DNA of 9,874 nucleotides from a bacterium UBA7470 (lineage in GTDB: Bacteria > Pseudomonadota > Gammaproteobacteria > Burkholderiales > Burkholderiaceae_C). Within the stretch, counting starts at the first letter, position 1. Every line of letters begins with the position of its first letter. Positions 7,437 to 9,874 of this stretch are shown here, piece after piece. The notes below the pieces were generated by a model that had not been told where the DNA came from, searched no databases, and saw only the letters and a list, made by a program, of their open reading frames with translations. The stretch covers positions 1-9,874 of the forward strand of contig DLPA01000067.1 in NCBI GenBank assembly GCA_002479815.1, written 5' to 3'. Position numbers and translations under genes: made by a program.

Positions 7437-9254
7437 TCAAGCTTGCGTCGGGACCATGCAGGTCTTGTGTTCTACGTGATGCACGAATTCGTGCCGGAAA
7501 TGCTTGATCATCGCTTTGACCGGCATTGCAGCGGCATCTCCCAAAGCACAAATCGTGCGCCCTTGGATGTTGTCTGAAATGGAATCAAGCATATCAATGT
7601 CGCTTGGTTTCCCCTGCCCATGCTCGATGCGATCAACCAGACGCCACAACCAACCGGTACCCTCACGACACGGCGTGCATTGCCCGCAACTTTCATGCGC
7701 AAAGAATCGCATCATGTTCAGCGCCGCGTTTCGCGCTTTGTCATGCTGACTCAAAACGATCACCGCCGCGCTGCCAATGAAGCAACCATAGGGCTGCAAA
7801 GTATCAAAGTCCAGCGGCACATGGTTGAGGCTGGCAGGCAAAATGCCGCCCGATGCGCCGCCTGGTAAATAGGCATAAAGCTCATGGCCGTCCAACATGC
7901 CACCACAATACTCGTCAATCAGTTCTTGCACGGTGATGCCTGCTGGTGCCAGTTTCACGCCGGGGTATTTGACACGCCCACTCACACTGAAGCTGCGCAA
8001 ACCTTTACGCCCATTGCGACCGAAACCGCTGAACCATTGCGGCCCAAGCTGCACAATATCACGCACCCAGTACAGGGTTTCAAAATTGTGCTCCAGCGTG
8101 GGGCGGCCAAACAAGCCGACTTGGGCGATGTAGGGTGGTCGCATGCGGGGCTCGCCGCGCTTGCCTTCGATGCTTTCGATCATGGCCGACTCTTCGCCGC
8201 AGATGTAGGCGCCCGCACCGCGCCGCAGCTCGATGCGCGGCAAGGCGCAGGGCGGGTCGGCTTGCAGGTCGGCCAGCGCCTGGGTGAGCAGGCCACGGGC
8301 TTCGTGGTATTCGTCGCGCAAGTAGATGTAAACCGCGTCCACCCCCACCACCTGGGCCGCGATCAGCAAGCCTTCCAGAAAGCGGTGCGGGTCCGATTCG
8401 AGCAGCGTGCGGTCCTTGAAGGTGCCGGGCTCGCCTTCGTCGATGTTCACCGCCATGAGGCGTGGTGCGCTTTGGCCGCGCACGATGCGCCATTTGCGCC
8501 CGGCAGGAAAACCCGCCCCGCCCAGGCCGCGCAGGCCCGCGTGCTCCAGCACCTCGATCACGGATTGAGCCGTGCGCTCGCCCGACGCGACCTGCTGCGC
8601 CAGCGTGTAGCCGCCCGCCGCGCGGTAGGCCTGCAAACCCATGACATTCGGCAAAGCCAAAGGCGCCACGGCGCGCGCGGCCACCAGCGCCTGGACTTGT
8701 GCGGCGCTGGCCTGGGCCACGGCCTGCTGCCCCACCTGCGCGGCAGGCGCCTGTTCGCAGCGGCCCAGACAAGGCGCGGCCAGCACCTGCACCTCAGCGC
8801 CCAGATCGCGCTGCAGCTGCGCCAACAGCGTGTCGCTGCCGGCCAGTTGGCAGCTCAGGCTGTCGCACACCCGCACGGTGAGCGCGGGCGCGCTTTGCCC
8901 GTCTTGCAAGATCTGAAAGTGGTGGTAGAAGCTCGCCACCTCGAACACCTCGACCACCGGCAAGCGCATCTCGGTCGCCAGGGCCACGATGTGGCGCTCG
9001 AACAGGGCGCGGTAATGGTCGTTGAGTGCGTGCAGATGCTCGATCAGCAGGTCGCGGCGGTGACCGTCTGCAGGCGGCAAGCCAATCAAAGCCTGCACCT
9101 CGGCACGGGCCTGCGGCGTGGCCTGGCGGCCTTTCAGTTGTGACCGGGGTTGGCGCAATGGACCACGCGATGGATCACGCAAATGGTCACGCAGCGCATT
9201 CAATCCGATACGGGTTTCAGCGATACGGGTTTCAGAAACAGGGTGTGTCTGCAT
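7437..9254 (-). CDS. nuoF: Fused NuoE-NuoF diaphorase subunit: formate-dehydrogenase-type body with a complex I NuoF C-terminus
   Basis: This predicted NADH-oxidising subunit is 605 aa from ATG 9254. Residues about 45-195 are a NuoE-like thioredoxin-fold domain with [2Fe-2S] ligands Cys130-x4-Cys135 and Cys162-x3-Cys166 (VCDSLSC, APCLGRC). Residues about 204-605 are NuoF-like: FMN/NADH motif GLGGAGFPAGRKW (243-255), NIDEGEPGTFKDR (270-282), GAGAYICGEES (346-356), and N3 [4Fe-4S] ligands Cys523, 526, 529 and 569. All redox ligands are intact. Phrases such as CALPRIELRRGAGAYICGEE, QVGLFGRPTLEHNFETLYWV and GRKGLRSFSVSGRVK are typical of the fused diaphorase subunit of NAD-dependent formate dehydrogenases, as I recall that family. 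After ESCGQCTPCREGT (521-533) the sequence is mitochondrial-type complex I NuoF (GTGWLWR, IEHGQG, GRTICALGDAAAMPV). A GTG at 9302 would add 16 residues but has no good ribosome site and abuts a repeat; ATG 9254 has GGACGG upstream. The gene leads into nuoG with 12 bases between. The chimera may be real or an assembly product. Confidence 0.85.
   Translation of the reverse strand: MQTHPVSETRIAETRIGLNALRDHLRDPSRGPLRQPRSQLKGRQATPQARAEVQALIGLPPADGHRRDLLIEHLHALNDHYRALFERHIVALATEMRLPVVEVFEVASFYHHFQILQDGQSAPALTVRVCDSLSCQLAGSDTLLAQLQRDLGAEVQVLAAPCLGRCEQAPAAQVGQQAVAQASAAQVQALVAARAVAPLALPNVMGLQAYRAAGGYTLAQQVASGERTAQSVIEVLEHAGLRGLGGAGFPAGRKWRIVRGQSAPRLMAVNIDEGEPGTFKDRTLLESDPHRFLEGLLIAAQVVGVDAVYIYLRDEYHEARGLLTQALADLQADPPCALPRIELRRGAGAYICGEESAMIESIEGKRGEPRMRPPYIAQVGLFGRPTLEHNFETLYWVRDIVQLGPQWFSGFGRNGRKGLRSFSVSGRVKYPGVKLAPAGITVQELIDEYCGGMLDGHELYAYLPGGASGGILPASLNHVPLDFDTLQPYGCFIGSAAVIVLSQHDKARNAALNMMRFFAHESCGQCTPCREGTGWLWRLVDRIEHGQGKPSDIDMLDSISDNIQGRTICALGDAAAMPVKAMIKHFRHEFVHHVEHKTCMVPTQA
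7656..7694 (-). other. Family switch point inside the fusion gene (N3-cluster motif)
   Basis: These codons encode ESCGQCTPCREGT, a motif nearly identical in formate dehydrogenase beta subunits and complex I NuoF. Upstream the protein reads as the formate dehydrogenase type; downstream it reads as complex I NuoF. A shared motif of about 39 bases is where homologous recombination, or a wrong assembly join, would be expected. This is inferred by comparison with remembered family sequences. Confidence 0.6.
8110..8160. other. Sharp base-composition boundary within the fusion gene
   Basis: G+C counted on 60-base lines is 78% at 8221-8280, 60% at 8281-8340, 73% at 8521-8580, 80% at 8701-8760 and 70% at 9721-9780. 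On the other side it is 55% at 7981-8040, 53% at 7741-7800, 47% at 7561-7620 and 48% at 4801-4860. The change falls near the codons for EGKRGEPRMRPP, about 450 bases before the family switch point, so composition and family boundaries do not coincide. Confidence 0.7.
9147..9194 (-). repeat. Four degenerate 12-base tandem units encoding LRDH-LRDP-SRGP-LRQP
   Basis: Three units of the form atgg(a/t)(c/t)cacgc(g/a) lie in tandem at 9158-9193, with a more diverged fourth unit next to them. In the fusion gene they encode four tetrapeptides (LRDH, LRDP, SRGP, LRQP; residues 21-36 from ATG 9254), just before the NuoE fold. This probably arose by slippage in a poorly constrained N-terminal extension. 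Confidence 0.6.
9206..9235 (-). repeat. Perfect 15-base tandem duplication
   Basis: The 15-mer cgatacgggtttcag occurs twice in immediate succession (9206-9220 and 9221-9235). It keeps frame and encodes the repeated peptide ETRIAETRIG in the N-terminal extension of the fusion protein. Identity of the copies suggests recent duplication. Confidence 0.9.
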
Positions 9255-9415
9255 GCAACGCCGTCCAATGGGGTTGAAAAATACACGTCGGCACAGGCTC
9301 ACGCGCTGAACGTCGGGGCTGAAGCCACTGACCTACAACATACCTGATCCAAGGCCCCGCAGGTCGGAGCTTCAGCTGCGACGAAGCGGTGGCCGAGCAC
9401 AGCATCAGATTGTGG
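9255..9415. other. Intergenic gap between boxA and the fusion gene
   Basis: This 161-base gap holds the REP-like pair and, between it and ATG 9254, a short stretch with a moderate Shine-Dalgarno (GGACGG). I see no convincing -35/-10 pair; a TATTTT near 9279-9284 has no good partner at the right spacing. The palindromes make boxA a plausible operon end, which would leave the fusion gene needing its own promoter. Confidence 0.5.
9311..9383. repeat. Inverted pair of REP-like palindromes (REPIN/BIME-like)
   Basis: Two related imperfect palindromes sit head to head between boxA and the fusion gene. Copy A on the plus strand, 9359-9383, begins GCAGGTCGG, has the core AGCTTCAGCT and ends GCGACG. 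Copy B on the minus strand, 9336-9311, begins GTAGGTCAG, has the core GGCTTCAGCC and ends CCGACG. Each can fold as a stem around TTCA, and the two copies can pair with each other: the outer 15 bases match at 13 positions, with a 22-base spacer. This is the architecture of REP doublets that are dispersed by RAYT transposases in other proteobacteria. No RAYT gene is in the window. It may also act as a terminator or mRNA stabiliser after boxA. Confidence 0.7.
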
Positions 9416-9874
9416 TCAATACGTTTCCAGGTGCAAACGGCCTTCTTTTTTGAGCGCAGCGCCCACGGTATCCCAATCGAGCCCAGCGTTCTGTGCAATG
9501 TCGCGCAGCGCCATGACCACACCCTCTTCCATGCTTTTGAGGCCGCAGACGTAAAAATAGCTGTTGCCATCCTTGAGCAACGCGGCCAGGTCGGCTGCGC
9601 GGTCACGCATGGCGTCTTGCACATAGCGCTTGGGCTTGCCGATTTCGCGCGAGAAGGCGAACTCGGTGTCGATGAAGTCCTTGGGCAGGTTGTTCAGCGG
9701 GCCAAAGTACGGCAGCTCGGCCGGGGTGCGTGCGCCGAAGAACAGCATCAGCTTGCCGCCCTCGAACTTGCCGCTGGCGCGCAGGCGGCGGCGCCATTCG
9801 GTCATGGCGCGCATGGGTGCACTGCCCGTGCCGGTGCAGATCATCACGATGTTGGACTTGGGGTGGTTGGGCAT
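9416..9874 (-). CDS. boxA: Benzoyl-CoA 2,3-epoxidase reductase component BoxA, C-terminal part (runs off right edge)
   Basis: BoxA is the NADPH-dependent flavoprotein/ferredoxin reductase that supplies electrons to the epoxidase BoxB in aerobic benzoyl-CoA degradation. Only the last 152 residues are visible, out of about 410 expected; the methionine at the window edge ([17 protein letters not shown]) is most likely internal. The fragment is the NADP-binding half of a ferredoxin-NADP reductase fold. GTGSAPMR (15-22) is the pyrophosphate loop, LMLFFGART (42-50) follows, [12 protein letters not shown] (108-119) is the conserved CG motif, and the terminal HLETY places a C-terminal Tyr as in plant-type reductases. 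The stop is TGA at 9418-9416. The DNA is G+C-rich, like the 5' part of the fusion gene and unlike nuoG-M. Another reductase of the family is possible, but the wording matches BoxA as I remember it. Confidence 0.85.
   Translation of the reverse strand: MPNHPKSNIVMICTGTGSAPMRAMTEWRRRLRASGKFEGGKLMLFFGARTPAELPYFGPLNNLPKDFIDTEFAFSREIGKPKRYVQDAMRDRAADLAALLKDGNSYFYVCGLKSMEEGVVMALRDIAQNAGLDWDTVGAALKKEGRLHLETY

Noticed and set aside
6222..7577. Long open frame on the plus strand (451 codons) antisense to nuoG and the end of the fusion gene
   Set aside because: The opposite strand encodes NuoG and NuoF with all cluster ligands. The antisense product has no recognisable domain, is rich in His, Arg and Gln, and spans two real genes.
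7884..9143. Long open frame on the plus strand (419 codons) antisense to the fusion gene
   Set aside because: High G+C suppresses stop codons in this region. The product is low-complexity (Ala, Arg, Gln, His) and mirrors the codons of the NuoE-NuoF gene.
7437..9254. HoxF subunit of a bidirectional NAD-linked hydrogenase
   Set aside because: HoxF is also a NuoE/NuoF-like fusion, but no hoxU, hoxY or hoxH follows. The body wording is closer to the formate dehydrogenase type and the tail is complex I NuoF.
9255..9302. GTG start at 9302 for the fusion gene
   Set aside because: There is no ribosome site in front of it and it lies only 8 bases from the REP-like repeat. ATG 9254 has a moderate site and gives a sensible length, though the GTG cannot be excluded.
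9270..9310. Sigma70-like promoter (TTCAGC ... TATTTT) before the fusion gene
   Set aside because: The spacing is about 20 bases or more and both boxes match poorly, so it is not better than chance.

Overview
The window is a betaproteobacterial (Burkholderiales, probably Comamonadaceae-like) stretch read entirely on the minus strand. The placement rests on three things: the gene order nuoF-G-H-I-J-K-L-M, mitochondrial-type NuoF C-terminus, NuoG and NuoI sequences, and a neighbouring boxA of the aerobic benzoyl-CoA pathway. It is inferred from remembered family sequences, not from a search.

Layout in transcription order (right to left): the 3' part of boxA (9874-9416); a short intergenic gap holding an inverted pair of REP-like palindromes (9311-9383); one gene encoding a NuoE-NuoF fusion (9254-7437); then nuoG, nuoH, nuoI, nuoJ, nuoK, nuoL and the first third of nuoM, which runs off the left edge. 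The nuoG-to-nuoM genes are tightly packed: gaps are 26 bases or less, with ATGA stop/start overlaps at nuoG/nuoH and nuoJ/nuoK. This is an ordinary complex I operon. NuoG carries the N1b, N5 and N4 iron-sulphur clusters, NuoI carries N6a and N6b, and NuoH, J, K, L and M form the quinone-binding and proton-pumping membrane arm.

The unusual part is the fusion gene and what precedes it. Its first ~520 codons look like the fused diaphorase subunit (NuoE-like plus NuoF-like) of a soluble NAD-dependent formate dehydrogenase. After the N3-cluster motif ESCGQCTPC the protein becomes a standard mitochondrial-type complex I NuoF C-terminus and leads directly into nuoG. Base composition also changes inside the gene: sampled lines are 60-80% G+C above about position 8150 and 47-55% below it, like the rest of the nuo operon. 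The normal upstream genes nuoA-nuoE are absent and boxA stands in their place. Either a recombination put a formate-dehydrogenase-type NADH-input module onto complex I, or this is an assembly chimera joined at conserved motifs. The sequence alone cannot decide between them.

No RNA genes, CRISPR arrays, insertion sequences or convincing promoters were seen, and no gene-free stretch exceeds about 160 bases.
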